A stretch of DNA of 64,000 nt from Acanthosepion esculentum (GCA_964036315.1 OZ038507.1:68295232-68359231); one strand, 5' to 3'. Counted from the first letter of the stretch, positions 1-10,403 are shown. The notes: generated by a model from the sequence alone, not told the origin. Made by a program: numbers and translations.

Positions 1-116
1 ATATATATATATATTGCCTCATTTTTTTAAATGTTTAAATTTTAAGTTTCTGATTTTTATACCAACATAAGACTTGTTGGTTTAAATAGCTATTCTGATG
101 AGGTAAATTTGGATGT

Positions 117-117
<1 letters not shown>

Positions 118-165
<48 letters not shown>
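118..165. repeat. (TA)n microsatellite
   Basis: Uninterrupted TA run of about 24 units. A further TA run at 1-14 is cut by the window edge. Confidence 0.97.
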
Positions 166-166
<1 letters not shown>

Positions 167-214
167 GCATATTGGCAAAAACAAAACTGCTCACGGGCAC
201 ACACGCGAACACTA

Positions 215-300
215 CACAACATAGAAAGTGTGTGTATGTGTGTGTGGTGTGTGTGTGTTTGTGTATGTGTATGTCTGTGTGTGTATGTGTACAAATGTTT
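215..300. repeat. degenerate (GT)n tract
   Basis: TGTG/TATG-rich low-complexity stretch next to the TA run. Open frames through it are microsatellite translations. Confidence 0.9.
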
Positions 301-600
301 TTACTAATTCCTAGTAATAAGACAGTGTGTATGTATGTAGAGGGAATATACGTATACATGCGCAGGCTGACAAAAACACAACATAATGGAAATAGATCTA
401 AGAACATACAGGAGTCATTAAAAGATAAGAATGCCGATAACTCCTTAACCATTTCACGGAGCAATCTTAATTGTTTTATAAACCTTCACGCAGAACTTTT
501 TCACTGCCAATTCAGAAAGACATTTGGGTCACAAATACACAAAAAAGAGAATGTCTCATACCGAGGATATTTAACATCGAAAAACATAAGAAAAAATTAA

Positions 601-775
601 TTATTTTTAATAATTTGTGTAAATCTCCACGCTTTGCCTGATGAAGGTCGCGAGAACGGAAACACGTGTAGCAAAATTATGGGAAATAAGGCATAATATT
701 TTTTTAAATAAAAATCCACATTACACCCAAAAACGTTTGCGGTTTCTCTATTCTTTTTAATATACACACTTTTCT
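601..775 (+). repeat. dispersed repeat with hammerhead-like core, copy 1
   Basis: Shares a long stretch with 13528-13800: a CTGATGAAGGTCG core, then a CGTGTAGCAAAAT block, then AATCCACATT, and an end resembling CCAACGAGAAAA on the other strand. The family is unnamed here. The ribozyme-like part is annotated separately. Confidence 0.75.
633..675 (+). ncRNA. hammerhead ribozyme-like motif
   Basis: Core CTGATGA at 638-644 and GAAAC at 659-663 are canonical. Stem I is TTTGC (633-637) with GCAAA (671-675). Stem III is the minimal AC/GT pair closing a 4-nt loop (662-669), with A670 as the expected cleavage base. Stem II (645-658) is weak, only about 2-3 pairs, so activity is doubtful. A very short stem III is typical of hammerheads in Penelope-like retroelements. 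Confidence 0.55.
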
Positions 776-802
776 CTCGTTGGAACTACTATAACCTCTA
801 CC

Positions 803-805
<3 letters not shown>

Positions 806-847
<42 letters not shown>
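806..847. repeat. (TA)n microsatellite
   Basis: Uninterrupted TA run immediately after the copy-1 repeat. Confidence 0.97.
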
Positions 848-848
<1 letters not shown>

Positions 849-911
849 CGAAGGTAATTGTTTTAATGCAAACTGTCTTTGTAATTATAGTGCTCCATAC
901 CAAATGATAGA

Positions 912-912
912 G

Positions 913-988
<76 letters not shown>

Positions 989-996
989 AAGAAGAA
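912..996. repeat. compound (AAT)n-(AAG)n microsatellite
   Basis: About 16 AAT units change at 961 into about 12 GAA units. The boundary is a clean motif switch. Confidence 0.97.
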
Positions 997-1144
997 AAAG
1001 AACCAATTTATTAACCAATAAATAAAAGTAAATATTCACTTATCTTGTCACAACTCAGAATTTCAATGTTGTTTCATCCACTCATCAGGACACATGACTG
1101 TTAATTTCATTTACAAATATATATATTTCTTTTTTTTTTTTTTT

Positions 1145-1345
1145 TTAAGCGTATCACCCCGAGCAAGGCCGGTGGCCACTATCACGCAAGGGGTTACAGA
1201 AGGGTTGGAGGAAGAGCAGATAGGGGTGGTAAAGGAAGGGATGTGGAGAAAGAGAAGGACGGAGGGCCGATCGAGGTGGGGAGGTTACTGGAGATATAGA
1301 GCGAGAGCAGATAGGAATGGAAGATGTCAGAATAACATTTGTCAA
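1145..1345. repeat. fragment of a dispersed repeat shared with 44346-44420
   Basis: Both copies have a CCCC-AGCAAGG block, a variable part and then AGGGGTTACAGAAG. The downstream part (1195-1330) is purine-rich. No coding sense is visible. Confidence 0.5.
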
Positions 1346-1379
1346 TTTTTCTCAAAAGACGTTAATTTATTTTTGCATA

Positions 1380-1810
1380 AACTTAAATAACTAATAAACT
1401 ATTAATACTTAGAAACCATCACTTGACAAACAATGTAATCAGAAGAAAAAAAACGTTTACACAGATCCCTATAAAAAAAAACGTTAACTCTTTGCAACAC
1501 GTATATAATTCAAATCAAAAGTCACATTAATAACTTCCGCTTATATAAAAAAAAAAAAGATGTCTAAGAAATATAACTGAACCTGAAGGGAAAAATGTGA
1601 AGAAAAAACATAATCAAATATATTTAAGAAAGAAATAAAAAATAAATTCAGTTTTACAATCATTCCCTGTCAAGAGGACAGTGGATTTAAACTCATTGAA
1701 AGTCTGTCAAAGTTTTTCAATCGGTGTTCCGCAAGAGATCGCTCGGGGTTTTGCGAAAAACCCGACAATGCATTTTTGAGTAATTTTACTACAGTGAATT
1801 AATAAGCGTA
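1380..1810. other. AT-rich intergenic sequence
   Basis: No recognisable gene. At 1700-1770 a block reading GTGTTCCGCAAGAGATCGCT and ending in a GAAAAACCC run resembles the end of a DNA transposon, but no partner end is visible. Confidence 0.4.
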
Positions 1811-1831
1811 GCTTAGATATGGCATAAAGTT

Positions 1832-1897
1832 CAATATTGAGGATCGAACCCACTGCGTAAGGGCACTCGTTAAGCACTACACCACTTCGAAGTGACC
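1832..1897 (-). repeat. tRNA-like SINE head
   Basis: The minus strand has an A-box-like GTGGTGTAGTGCTTAACG and a B-box GGTTCGATCC at pol III spacing. There is no intact cloverleaf, so it is read as a SINE promoter relic rather than a tRNA gene. Confidence 0.5.
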
Positions 1898-2328
1898 AAA
1901 ACGCGTAATTTTACTATACACTCACGGAATATCGTTGGATGATCCTTGCTTATTATAGTAAATCCTTCGACCTCTTATAGCATTTAACATTATAATAATC
2001 ATAGGTAATGTATTTGGCGATGTCTATATGGCGTCAGTGTGAAACCGCCTTCAATAGTTAGTGGACAGGGCCTGTATGTGGCGGATTTGCACAACATCGA
2101 GTGACTCACTCGAGTTCAGGACGCAGGGAAGGTGTCCATATATTATGTTTGCCACGTGAACTACAATAAAAATATTAAATAGATCGATATTAATATTAGT
2201 ATATAATAATTTCTATACAGGGTTTACCTAAGATATGAAAATTATTTCAAGGATTCCACAAGAATAAAAAAGGTTAAACATTACTCCAAACTAAAGAAAA
2301 GATAAGTGAACATTAAATTTTCTTTCAC

Positions 2329-2331
<3 letters not shown>

Positions 2332-2396
<65 letters not shown>
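2332..2396. repeat. (TA)n microsatellite
   Basis: TA run of about 32 units directly left of a family A head. Confidence 0.97.
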
Positions 2397-2398
<2 letters not shown>

Positions 2399-2399
<1 letters not shown>

Positions 2400-2860
2400 C
2401 TACCATGAACCGTCCTGGGAATGACGATAAACTACGTCCAACAGCAAGGCCTCTGATCAGGAGGTTTTGATGAGCGTGGAACCACCTGTTAATTGCTGGT
2501 GTTCCTAGGTCCACCCTGACCCGTGGTGGTAGCATTTGTTAGGGTCCCAGCGTAAAAAGTATTATTAAAGTGTAAAAATAGGTTTTAATACCAGAAATAC
2601 TTTGTAAAAAAATTATTACCAGAAATAAATTTTTAATGAAAAAAAAAAAATATTACCAGCAATACGTTTTTGAAAATTTTTTTTAACAGCAATACATTCT
2701 TTAAAATAATATTACAAGCTATACATTTTTGAGGAAAAAAATATTACCAGAAATAGATTTTTGACAAAACAAAAATATTACCAGGAAAAAAAAGTTGTCA
2801 GCATTAAATGACCCATTGAGGTTGATATGCCGTAAAACAAACCAAACCAAGCCAATCACC
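2399..2860 (+). repeat. dispersed repeat family A, copy 1
   Basis: Head: the GATAAACTACGTCCAACAGC block, then GGCCTCTGATCAGGAGG and CCACCCTGACCCG-GGTGGTAGCA. Middle: degenerate 27-30 bp repeats of the form TATTACCAGCAATACATTTT. Tail: CATTGAGGTTGATATGCCGT followed by AAACAAACCAAACC. The same architecture recurs at least eight times here. No open frame runs through copies, so it looks like a non-autonomous element. Confidence 0.8.
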
Positions 2861-3236
2861 ACCATGAAAAAATAAATAAATAAATAAATAAACAAAAAAA
2901 ACAGAGCCTGGGAAAAAAAGAACATTGTGGCCAGATAAAAATCCCACTACCAAACCCTACACGACTCCAAAAATTTGACATCTAATAAACATTCATACTT
3001 TCATCACAGTAGTGATCCCTTGATAACGAAAGAAAAAAACCCAGATTACACCTCCATTTCCACCCTATAAATGAATAAAGCATTTCTTCAGTTATTCTAA
3101 AACATCATTCGAGAATGAAACTGCACTCTAAATTTTAAGTTTAATATTGAAGTTAAACTTAGGGACTTGAGTTAAGTTTCGAAACTTAGTAAATTCTGTG
3201 CCGCGATAGAATCATATTTTTTAAAAAATGATTATA

Positions 3237-3237
<1 letters not shown>

Positions 3238-3293
<56 letters not shown>
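3238..3293. repeat. (TA)n microsatellite
   Basis: TA run with one CATA interruption near its left end. Confidence 0.95.
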
Positions 3294-3296
<3 letters not shown>

Positions 3297-3321
3297 AAAT
3301 ATAGTTTTAATTGTATTATAT

Positions 3322-3449
3322 TTTACATTGAAGTCAACACTCAGAGGCGACAGACTGTTTCATGCTAAATGCAATCATCAAGCCTGATTATTGCGTCTAG
3401 GATGAAACAGTCTATCGCCAATGACTGTTGACTTCAATGTTCACTTTTA

Positions 3450-3450
<1 letters not shown>
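3322..3450. repeat. foldback repeat carrying two inverted hammerhead-like arms
   Basis: An imperfect palindrome of about 55-bp arms. It opens with ACATTGAAGTCAACA and closes with TGTTGACTTCAATGT. Each arm holds a GAAACAGTCT hammerhead segment on opposite strands. One arm recurs alone at 34575-34665. Confidence 0.8.
3345..3385 (-). ncRNA. hammerhead ribozyme-like motif (U3 variant)
   Basis: Read on the minus strand: stem I AGGC (3382-3385) with GCCT (3345-3348); core TTGATGA (3375-3381), in which C3 is U; stem II TGC/GCA with an ATTTA loop; GAAAC (3357-3361); stem III ACA/TGT with a GTC loop; cleavage base C opposite G3349. The plus-strand partner arm (core CTGATTA, 3384-3390) has lost G8 and looks dead. 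Confidence 0.6.

Positions 3451-3452
<2 letters not shown>

Positions 3453-3490
<38 letters not shown>
3453..3490. repeat. (TA)n microsatellite
   Basis: TA run between the foldback repeat and the Tigger-like MITE; it may include the MITE's TA target site. Confidence 0.95.
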
Positions 3491-3494
<4 letters not shown>

Positions 3495-3656
3495 TAACCC
3501 GGATATCAGAGACCCGTATATAAGAGAAACCCGGATATAAGATATATTTTGTCTGGTCCCAAATTAGAGCCTGTGTTAATGTATATATAATAAACCATAC
3601 CCGGATATAAGAGACTTCTTCTCCGGTCCCGACAACTCTCTTATATCCGGGTTACA

Positions 3657-3660
<4 letters not shown>
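3491..3660. mobile_element. Tigger/pogo-like MITE, copy 1
   Basis: Terminal inverted repeats of about 23 bp begin AGTGTAACCCGGATAT and end ATATCCGGGTTACACT, flanked by TA. The inner block GTCCCAAATTAGAGCCTG recurs in three other copies. CAGT-type ends and a TA target fit pogo/Tigger elements of the Tc1/mariner superfamily. There is no transposase. Confidence 0.85.

Positions 3661-3691
<31 letters not shown>
3660..3691. repeat. (TA)n microsatellite
   Basis: TA run joining the MITE to an inverted Penelope-like tail. Confidence 0.95.
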
Positions 3692-3693
<2 letters not shown>

Positions 3694-3912
3694 GTGTGTA
3701 TTTAGGCAGCATTTTCTCATTGATGCATGTTTCATTAAGTAATATAGACAGGTGTTGTCTATATATTTTATGTAAGTTCTTTTCATATCGTCTGATAAGT
3801 TTAATAATATTATCATTAAAAGAAGAAAGAAAATCACAATATTGATACATATTTTTTTAATCCTATCTAAGCTTTCGTCTGACATAAGCCATTATCAAAG
3901 ATGGCAATTACA
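3692..3912 (-). mobile_element. Penelope-like element tail, minus copy
   Basis: On the minus strand it reads from CTTTGATAATGGCTTATG through AATGATAATATTATTAA to TTAATGAAACATGCATCAAT and TGCTGCCTAAATACACA. The same tail is found at 10405, 11794, 12300, 24700 and 35740. A hammerhead-like core lies at 3865-3902: stem I ATCT/AGAT and core TTGATAA, but no real stem III. Confidence 0.75.
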
Positions 3913-4035
3913 TTACAATATATTAAACAATACACAGACAAAACAATACACGGACAAAACAATACTGATAGTCTGCTTTTGCTTACATTGTTTATTTTTG
4001 TCTATCGGCCTGAACATTTAAGGAATCTTATTAGA

Positions 4036-4136
4036 GAAAAATATTTGCTCTCCGGCAGGATTCGAACCTGCGTTTCGCTAGGGGTAAACCGTAATTAGAT
4101 CTGACGTGTTTTGACCTCTCGGCTACAGAATGCTCC
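4036..4136 (-). repeat. tRNA-like SINE head
   Basis: The minus strand has an A-box-like TGTAGCCGAGAGGTC and a B-box GGTTCGAATCC, ending CTGCCGGAGAGCAA. It matches the tRNA-headed SINE seen at 26790 and 60877. No tail is attached here. Confidence 0.55.
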
Positions 4137-4189
4137 GACGACCAAGTTGAATATCACCTTTAAAACGCAGCCTTTCCCAAACGGCTATC

Positions 4190-5095
4190 AACATCTAAAG
4201 TCGGAAATTGAACACTGCTCTCTGAGTTCGTTTCTCGGGCCGATAACCGTCATGCTACCCGAATAATCACTTTAATGTGTAATAAAATATTCATGTCAAA
4301 TATGCATAAAATATTTTTAAGAGACAGGTGACAATCATGGGAAAATGCATGCTGACCAGCGGCGACTTAAATGACAAAACAAACCTGATAAAAAAATTAC
4401 TATATTAGTAAATTCATTCCTCCCCCGTCTCGTGATAAATCCAGCCAGGCCGGACTTTCCATCACTGACCAGTCCAGCAGTGTCCAGCAAAATGCAAGCC
4501 CTACTAATACCTAGACCTCGACGCCTACGAGAGTAGAAGAAGCTACAATTTTAGCCGCCAAAAGTGACGCGAGCAAGAATCGAAAATGCAGGCTCGATAC
4601 CCGTTAATAATTTGACCTTTTTCACACTGATCGTCTGTTAGGTCCGGCCATGCCGTCACTGACATGGAGCCGAGTCGCTGTTTCTCAACCCTCGACCCCA
4701 CTTACTGGCCCGCTGAAACCATAAACTAAACGACACTTTCTTTCTAGTCACCAGTCTTTGTCGCCCCGAATCTGACCTCAACTGACCGTACTATGGATGC
4801 TTCTACCACGCTTCGGATTCAGCCAATGGATGACCATTAATAATGGATTTCGATTCCAGTTTAGAAAGGTGGGGAATTTAAGTGATTAGAGTGTTTTTTA
4901 ATTGTTGGTCTGGAAGCTAACGGCTGGATTATGACAAATCAGAGATGTTTGGGTGTGTGTGATTGGGAAGAGATTATGAAAATGTTAGTTTAAGGGTGAG
5001 AGTCGGTGTCACTAAACACTTCTTATTAATTGTCAATGGAGGCTTATGTTAGAGTTCCATTTTAGACCTCTGGTCCCACACACAAGGCAATGGTG
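4190..5095. other. intergenic sequence without recognisable features
   Basis: Less repetitive and somewhat GC-richer than the rest of the window. No open frame of note, RNA gene or TIR seen. Confidence 0.5.
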
Positions 5096-5099
5096 ACCT

Positions 5100-7400
5100 T
5101 TGCACTTTGTTTATTAGTGCTTTCTTCTTCCTTCTTGAAAATAAAGAAAAACAGAAAAAAATTCTCTTTTTCTTTATTTTGTATTTCTTTCTTTCTTTCT
5201 TTATTTATTTATTTACTGTATTTATTTATTTATTTTTTCGTTAATTTGCTTTTTTGTTCTTTCTTTCATTTTTGCTTTCTTTTTCTTCATGCTTCATTCT
5301 TTTTTTCTTTGTTTGTTTTTTCTTCTTTTTCTATTTTCTTTAATTTCCTTTTTCGTTTCCTTTTTCTTCCTCAAAAGTAATTATCATTTTTACACTTTGT
5401 TTATTCGGGCTTTAATTTCTTTTGTTTTTTTTCTGTGTTTCTTTACTTGACTTTTCTTTTTCATTCTTACTTTATTCTTCTTACATCTTCCTTTCCTTCC
5501 ATTTTTTCTATTTTTGTTTATTTCCATTTATTTTTTAATTCTTTCTTTCTTTATTTATTTATTTTTTCGTTAATTTCCTTTTTTGTTCTTTCTTTCTTAC
5601 CTTCATTTTTGCTTTCTTTTCTTGTTTCATTCAATTTTCTTTTTTTCTTTGTTTGACTTCTTTTTTTTTTCCTGTTTTCTTTAATTTCCTTTTTTGTTTC
5701 CTTTTTCTTTCTCAAAAAGCAATTATCATTTTTGCACTTTGTTTATTCGGGTTTTATTTTTCCTTTCTTTCTTTTTTCATTCTTTCTTTATTTTTTCTTA
5801 CATTTTCTTTTTCTTACATTTTTCTATTTTTGTTTATTTCCATTTATTTTTAAATTCTTTCTTTCTTACTTACGTTCATTTTTTATTGTCCCTTTATTTT
5901 TCTCTTTTTCGTTTTTTCTTTATCTTTTATTGCTTTTTATTTTTCTTTATTTTATTCTACTTTTTCATTCTTTCTTTCAATTTTGCTTTCTTTTTCTTTT
6001 CTTCGTTGATTTCTTTTTACTTTCTTCCTTATTCTATTTTACTTTCCTTTCTTGCTTTTTCTATATTTCATTAAACTATTTTTCTTTCTTTCATTCATTT
6101 TTGCTTTCTTTTACTTTTTGCTTTCGTTTTTTTCTTTTCTTGCTTTCTTCCTTTTTCTTTTCTTTATTGCTTGAGATTCTTGTTCCCATTATTTTCCTTT
6201 TTCTTTAATTTCGTTTTTTTTTCATTTATTTTTCACTCTTATTTTCGGTTTTCTTTTTTCTTCTTCTTTCCTTTATTTTTTTACCTTTATTGTTCACTTG
6301 TCTTTTTCTTTTTTTTCTTTCTTGTTTGCATTCTGTTTTCTTTATTGCGCCTTATTTTTCTTTATTTTCCTTTTATTTTCATTCATTCTTCTTTTGATTT
6401 TTGCTTTATTTTTCTTTCTTTCTTTTCATCTTTCTTTATTTATTTTTCCTTTTTTTCTATTTTACTTTAACTTCATTTTCCTTTTTCATTCATTTTTTAT
6501 TTATTTATTTTTTATCTTTCTTTCTTTTTTTTCTTTCTTTTTCTACTCTAATATTTTTAGTTTTTTCTTTCTTTCTTTGTTTTACTTTTCTACTTATAGT
6601 CTTTTCTTTCTTTTTTTCTACTCTAATATTTTGTTTTTTCTTTCTTCTTTTTTCTTTTTTCTACTATTTTTAGTCTTTTCCTTTTTCTTTCTTTCTTTTC
6701 TTCTTTCTTTATTTATTTTTTCTTTCTTTCTTTTTCTTGTTGGTCATTTTTTTTTTCTTGTTCCCATTATTTGCCTTTCTTCTTTCGTTCTTCTCTGCTT
6801 TATTTTCCCGAATTGTTTTATCTCTTTTTCAGTCTTTCTTTCTTTTTTTCTTTTCATTCTTTCTTTATTCTTCTTCTTTCTTGTTTGTTTTCTTTTCCTT
6901 TCTTCTTTTTTATTCGTCTGAATTTCATTCATTCTTTCTTTCTTTTCAATTCTTTTTCTTTTCCTGCATTCTTTATTTTTCTTTTCTTCTTTCTTTCTAG
7001 TTTGCTTAATTTTGCCTTTTTTAATGTTTTTTATTTTATTTTTCATTCATTCATTCATTCATTCATTCATTTATTCATTCATTCATTCATTCATTTATTC
7101 ATTCATACTTTCTCTTAGTGCTTTATTTTTGTTTTCTTTCTTCATTTATTTTTCTATTCTCTCTACTTACTCGTTTTCGCCATTTTTTTCTTTTTTACTT
7201 TTTTATTTTCCTTTTCTTATCCATTCATTCTTTATTTTACTTTCTTCTTTTTTTCTTAATTTCTCATATTTGTCCTCTATTCTTTTTCATTTTGTTATCT
7301 TTCAGTTTTCTTTCGTTCTATCTTTCTTTGGTTGTTTCTTTTCTTTTTCCATTTCTTTGTGCTTGCTGCAATTTTCCCTTCTGTTTTCTATCAAAGACTT
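5100..7400. repeat. 2.3-kb polypyrimidine (TTTC-rich) tract
   Basis: Almost entirely T and C on the plus strand, built from degenerate TTTCTTTC and TTTATTTA units. Segments are internally duplicated: a block starting near 5090 (CTTTGCACTTTGTTTATT) returns at 5380 and 5725. At 7043-7108 it becomes a clean (ATTC)n run. All long open frames in it are strings of F, S and L and are not genes. Confidence 0.95.
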
Positions 7401-7470
7401 TGCATTCGGATGTAGTTTATCATCCTACCCAGGACGCCAATTGAGGTGGAAGGGGACTTCATACCCAGGT
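7400..7470 (-). repeat. family A head fragment
   Basis: Contains the 30-mer style block GATGTAGTTTATCATCCTAC followed by CCAGGACGCCAATTG, matching 55725-55760 closely. Confidence 0.6.
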
Positions 7471-7499
7471 CGTTTTTTTTATCTATAATTCAGTCACCA

Positions 7500-7905
7500 A
7501 AAATATTTTCTTCATTATATCACGTGTCACTCGTTATAAAGAGTTTTCCGTTTGTAGCAAATTTCAAACAATCCATTGCCCGCGAAATCGAAGTTAAATA
7601 CAACAGGTAGACATTAATCGTCTTGAGAACAGAATGAATACAATATATGATAACTGCAGGGACGATTGGATGGATGGCACCCAGAAGGAAAACTCTGAAA
7701 TCCAAAGTGTGGCGCATTTGCAATGAAATTGTTTTCCAAAGCAGTCATGGTAATTCACAAATAATAAAGGAAACTGTGGAGGCACATGATCAATCCCGAA
7801 CTGAAGGAATAGCATATTTAAATCAACTGCGTATAGCGGTTCATATTGATATCCTTTATACTTTACATAATGCTAGACACTAAAAAAATACATGACAGCA
7901 AAAAT
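7500..7905. other. intergenic sequence with a small unassigned open frame
   Basis: A 78-codon plus frame (7647-7883) has mixed composition but no motif I recognise and no sign of splice partners. It is recorded as unassigned, not as a gene. Confidence 0.3.
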
Positions 7906-7907
7906 AT

Positions 7908-8272
7908 AGGGTGACTCCAGAAAACGGGAATTTTTGAAGTGCGTATTGCCAGACATGAGCAAGTGGCAACACTGAGAGACAGTGACCTTGAGCTAGTAAA
8001 CATTTCGCCATTTTAGTAACGAGAATGAAATTCACAGTATCCCAGCTGAGATGTTGCAGCAGTCAATGAGGAATCTCAACAGCAGATTTCAAAAATGCAT
8101 TCGTACAGGAGTACGTCATCTACAGGACGTAATTTTAAAAAAATGAAAATTCCATCATTGTTTCTTAAATGGCATGTTTTAAGGTTTCAATTACTATGAA
8201 TTAAATATTTTACTTCCATCACTGTTGGTTTTATTGGATTGTTAAAACGATCCCGTTTTTTTGGGTCACCCT
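7908..8272 (+). mobile_element. mariner-like relic with transposase C-terminus, copy 1
   Basis: Inverted ends AGGGTGACTCCAGAAAACGG and a final GTTTTTTTGGGTCACCCT, flanked by TA. Inside, 8050-8145 reads in frame as EMLQQSMRNLNSRF followed by QKCIR, which resembles the C-terminal end of Tc1/mariner transposases. The catalytic domain is deleted. Copy 2 is at 20105-20472. Confidence 0.85.
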
Positions 8273-8274
8273 AT

Positions 8275-8490
8275 ACATATACGATGGCAATCTGCCTATA
8301 TTTCTGAGATAAGGTATTATGTACACTATTTACATCATCCGGACTCATCTTTGTCCCCATATTTATTACAACGTTTCGGCCGCTGTACGCTCTGGCCTTC
8401 TTCAGGTTGTTGGAATGTCGAACTGAACCCTTTATTTCGCTCACTCGGGGAGACTGTTCTACTTCCACGTGCCATATCTAATGGATATCA
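8275..8490 (-). repeat. dispersed repeat shared with 44845-45055
   Basis: Near-identical over about 200 bp to 44845-45055. It includes the CTGAAGAAGGCC...GGCCGAAACGTT signature on the minus strand at 8367-8405. Confidence 0.8.
8367..8405 (-). ncRNA. hammerhead-core-like fold lacking a proper stem I or III
   Basis: Minus strand: CTGAAGA (8399-8405), stem II GGCC/GGCC, GAAAC (8373-8377). With a normal stem III (AC-GTT-GT) no stem I forms. Alternatively, flanking ACAAC pairs with GTTGT and encloses the core without stem III. Conserved at 44920-44958. Probably a relic of an element end. Confidence 0.35.
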
Positions 8491-8495
8491 TGTAT

Positions 8496-8725
8496 TGAAT
8501 TCACACTCTTTGGGTCCTGTAACTAGATCTAACCAGCACCTTTATCCACTGTGCCAGGTGTCTTTGAGGATATCTGTGTATGAATTCCTGGGTATTATAA
8601 ACCTAATGTCTTCAGCAACTATTTTTTTACCAGTGCTCCTATTGCACTCAAGGACACATGGCACAGTGGATACAGCCGTTGGTTAGATCCAGTGACTGGA
8701 CCCAAAGAGTGTGAGTTCAATACCC
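8496..8725. repeat. inverted pair of tRNA-like SINE heads
   Basis: The plus copy (8648-8722) has TGGCACAGTGGATACAG and GAGTTCAATACC boxes. A minus copy (8496-8570) mirrors it, with TTCACACTCTTTGGGTCC. Together they make a foldback with an 80-bp spacer. A third partial copy lies at 45078-45112 (minus). Confidence 0.65.
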
Positions 8726-9872
8726 GGTTAAGGCAGTGGAGAAATATTTCGTTCCAATCCTCTTTTAAAAAGGAACCCTCTTTTTGGGTCAAAGCCGACA
8801 TGGACGCTTTCATTCCTTCTCTGAAATACCACGTGAAACTTCAATCTTCTCCATGGTTCACATGGGCATGCTCTTCCGCTAAAGCACAGAGGGACTACTA
8901 TTTCCGGCTATACCAGCGTGACGGCTCTCGTCAAAACAAGCGCCTATACGTTGTTGCTCGCAATAAATGTAAGCGAGTCCTCAAAGGAGCGAAGTTCCTG
9001 TTTGCCGAAGGAATGTGACACCGCATAGCCTCAAACAACTTTGACTCTTGTGATTACTGGCGGTTCTGTAATAGGGCATTAAATAAATGTAAAGACGCTA
9101 TTCCTCTCCTCTTCACCCGTATATTCTCCTCAAAATCTGCCCATGACTCATCCAGAATATCCCTGCCTAACTTCCCTCCTAGAACTGTCTCTGTTGAGTG
9201 ATATATATATAACCGATTTCATGGTTTCTGCTATCATCGCTAACCTAGATTTCCACAAAGCATGTGGGACCGATGGTATCCCTGTAATAGTCATTAAGAT
9301 GTGTGCTCCCGAACTGGCCCCTGTTCTCTCTAAACTCTATAATAGATGCCTCACTGCCTCCTGATTTCCTGCCTGCTGGAAATCATGGTGAGCTGTCCGA
9401 CCCTTCCAACTATGGGCCTTGTATCTTTTTTTTGAGAAGCTCCTAGAGGCCTTAATCAATGCTAAATTGGCTCATCATCTGGTATCACAGGGCCTATTCT
9501 CAGACAACTATGGCTTTCGTTTCTCCAGGTCTACTGCTGATGATAATTGCGGAAAGATTCTATCATGCTCTAGATGAAAACGCTGAAGCCCGGGCTGTAG
9601 CACTGGAAATCTCGAAAGCCTTTGACAGGGTCTGGCATTCAGGTAAAAAGTTGCGGTGTCTCTGGAGACTTTAATTGATCCAGTCTTCCCTATCAAATCG
9701 TGAAATGAGAGTCATCCTGAAGGGCCACACGTCTAGAGCATTTCGTGCTAAAGCAGGTGTCACCCGGGGCTCCATCCTTGGTCCTACTCTGTTTATAATC
9801 TTTATTAACCACCTACCTGATGACATTAGCTCTCAACTTGGTATCTACCCTGACGACACAACAATTTACCAA
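8693..9872 (+). mobile_element. Jockey/CR1-like LINE reverse transcriptase relic
   Basis: Non-LTR retrotransposon ORF2 remnant. Visible blocks in order: FDSCDYWRFCNRALNKC (about 9040-9090), a GTDGIPVIVIKMCAPELAPV block (9271-9330), FDRVWHSG (about 9622), GVTRGSILGPTLF (about 9756-9794) and YPDDTTIYQS (about 9844), the last being the catalytic box with the usual A-D-D changed to P-D-D. Frameshifts and stops occur near 9016, 9195, 9361 and 9672. The frame is cut at 9873 by a Tigger-like MITE, and the C-terminal part does not clearly resume. It cannot encode an active enzyme. The same family lies on the minus strand at 45062-45700. Confidence 0.85.
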
Positions 9873-10060
9873 AGTGTAACCGGGATATAAGAGACACGGA
9901 TATAAGAGAAACCCTGATATAAGAGACATTTTTCTCTGGTCCCAAATTAGAGCCTGTGTTAATGTATATATAATAGACCAAACCCGGATATAAGTGAAAC
10001 CCGGATATAAGAAACTTCTTTTCCGGTCCCGACAACTCGCTTATATCCGGGTTACACTGT
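9873..10060. mobile_element. Tigger/pogo-like MITE, copy 2
   Basis: Same ends and GTCCCAAATTAGAGCCTG block as copy 1. It lies directly after the LINE catalytic box, so it inserted into the LINE. Confidence 0.85.
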
Positions 10061-10224
10061 ATAAAGAAGAAGAAACTGAATATACTCAATAGAGCGCCGC
10101 TACTCACAAATGCCGTGGTGATACTCGTCCAAGTATTCAGAACCCAATGGATTGTACCCTAAGAGCCATGTCTTTCCTTTCCCCCGAACCGCTTCATCAC
10201 AGAGCATTAGCTGGGTCAAGCAAG

Positions 10225-10350
10225 GATATACAAGTAATAGAATTTTGGGGATTTAGGCAAAGCATTATAATAATTATACATTCTGTTGAGGATTCTTCTA
10301 GATTCATTAAATTACTATAATGATTTGTCTAAATCCCTAAAATTCTATAA

Positions 10351-10355
<5 letters not shown>
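10225..10355. mobile_element. short hairpin MITE
   Basis: The left arm starting ATAGAATTTTGGGGATTTAG pairs with the right arm CTAAATCCCTAAAATTCTAT. A further inner match, GCATTATAAT/ATTATAATG, extends it. It ends at a TA microsatellite. Confidence 0.65.

Positions 10356-10403
<48 letters not shown>
10352..10403. repeat. (TA)n microsatellite
   Basis: TA run between the hairpin MITE and an inverted Penelope-like tail. Confidence 0.97.

Noticed and set aside
5090..7488. Many F/S/L-rich plus frames
   Set aside because: Translations of a TTTC-rich tract.
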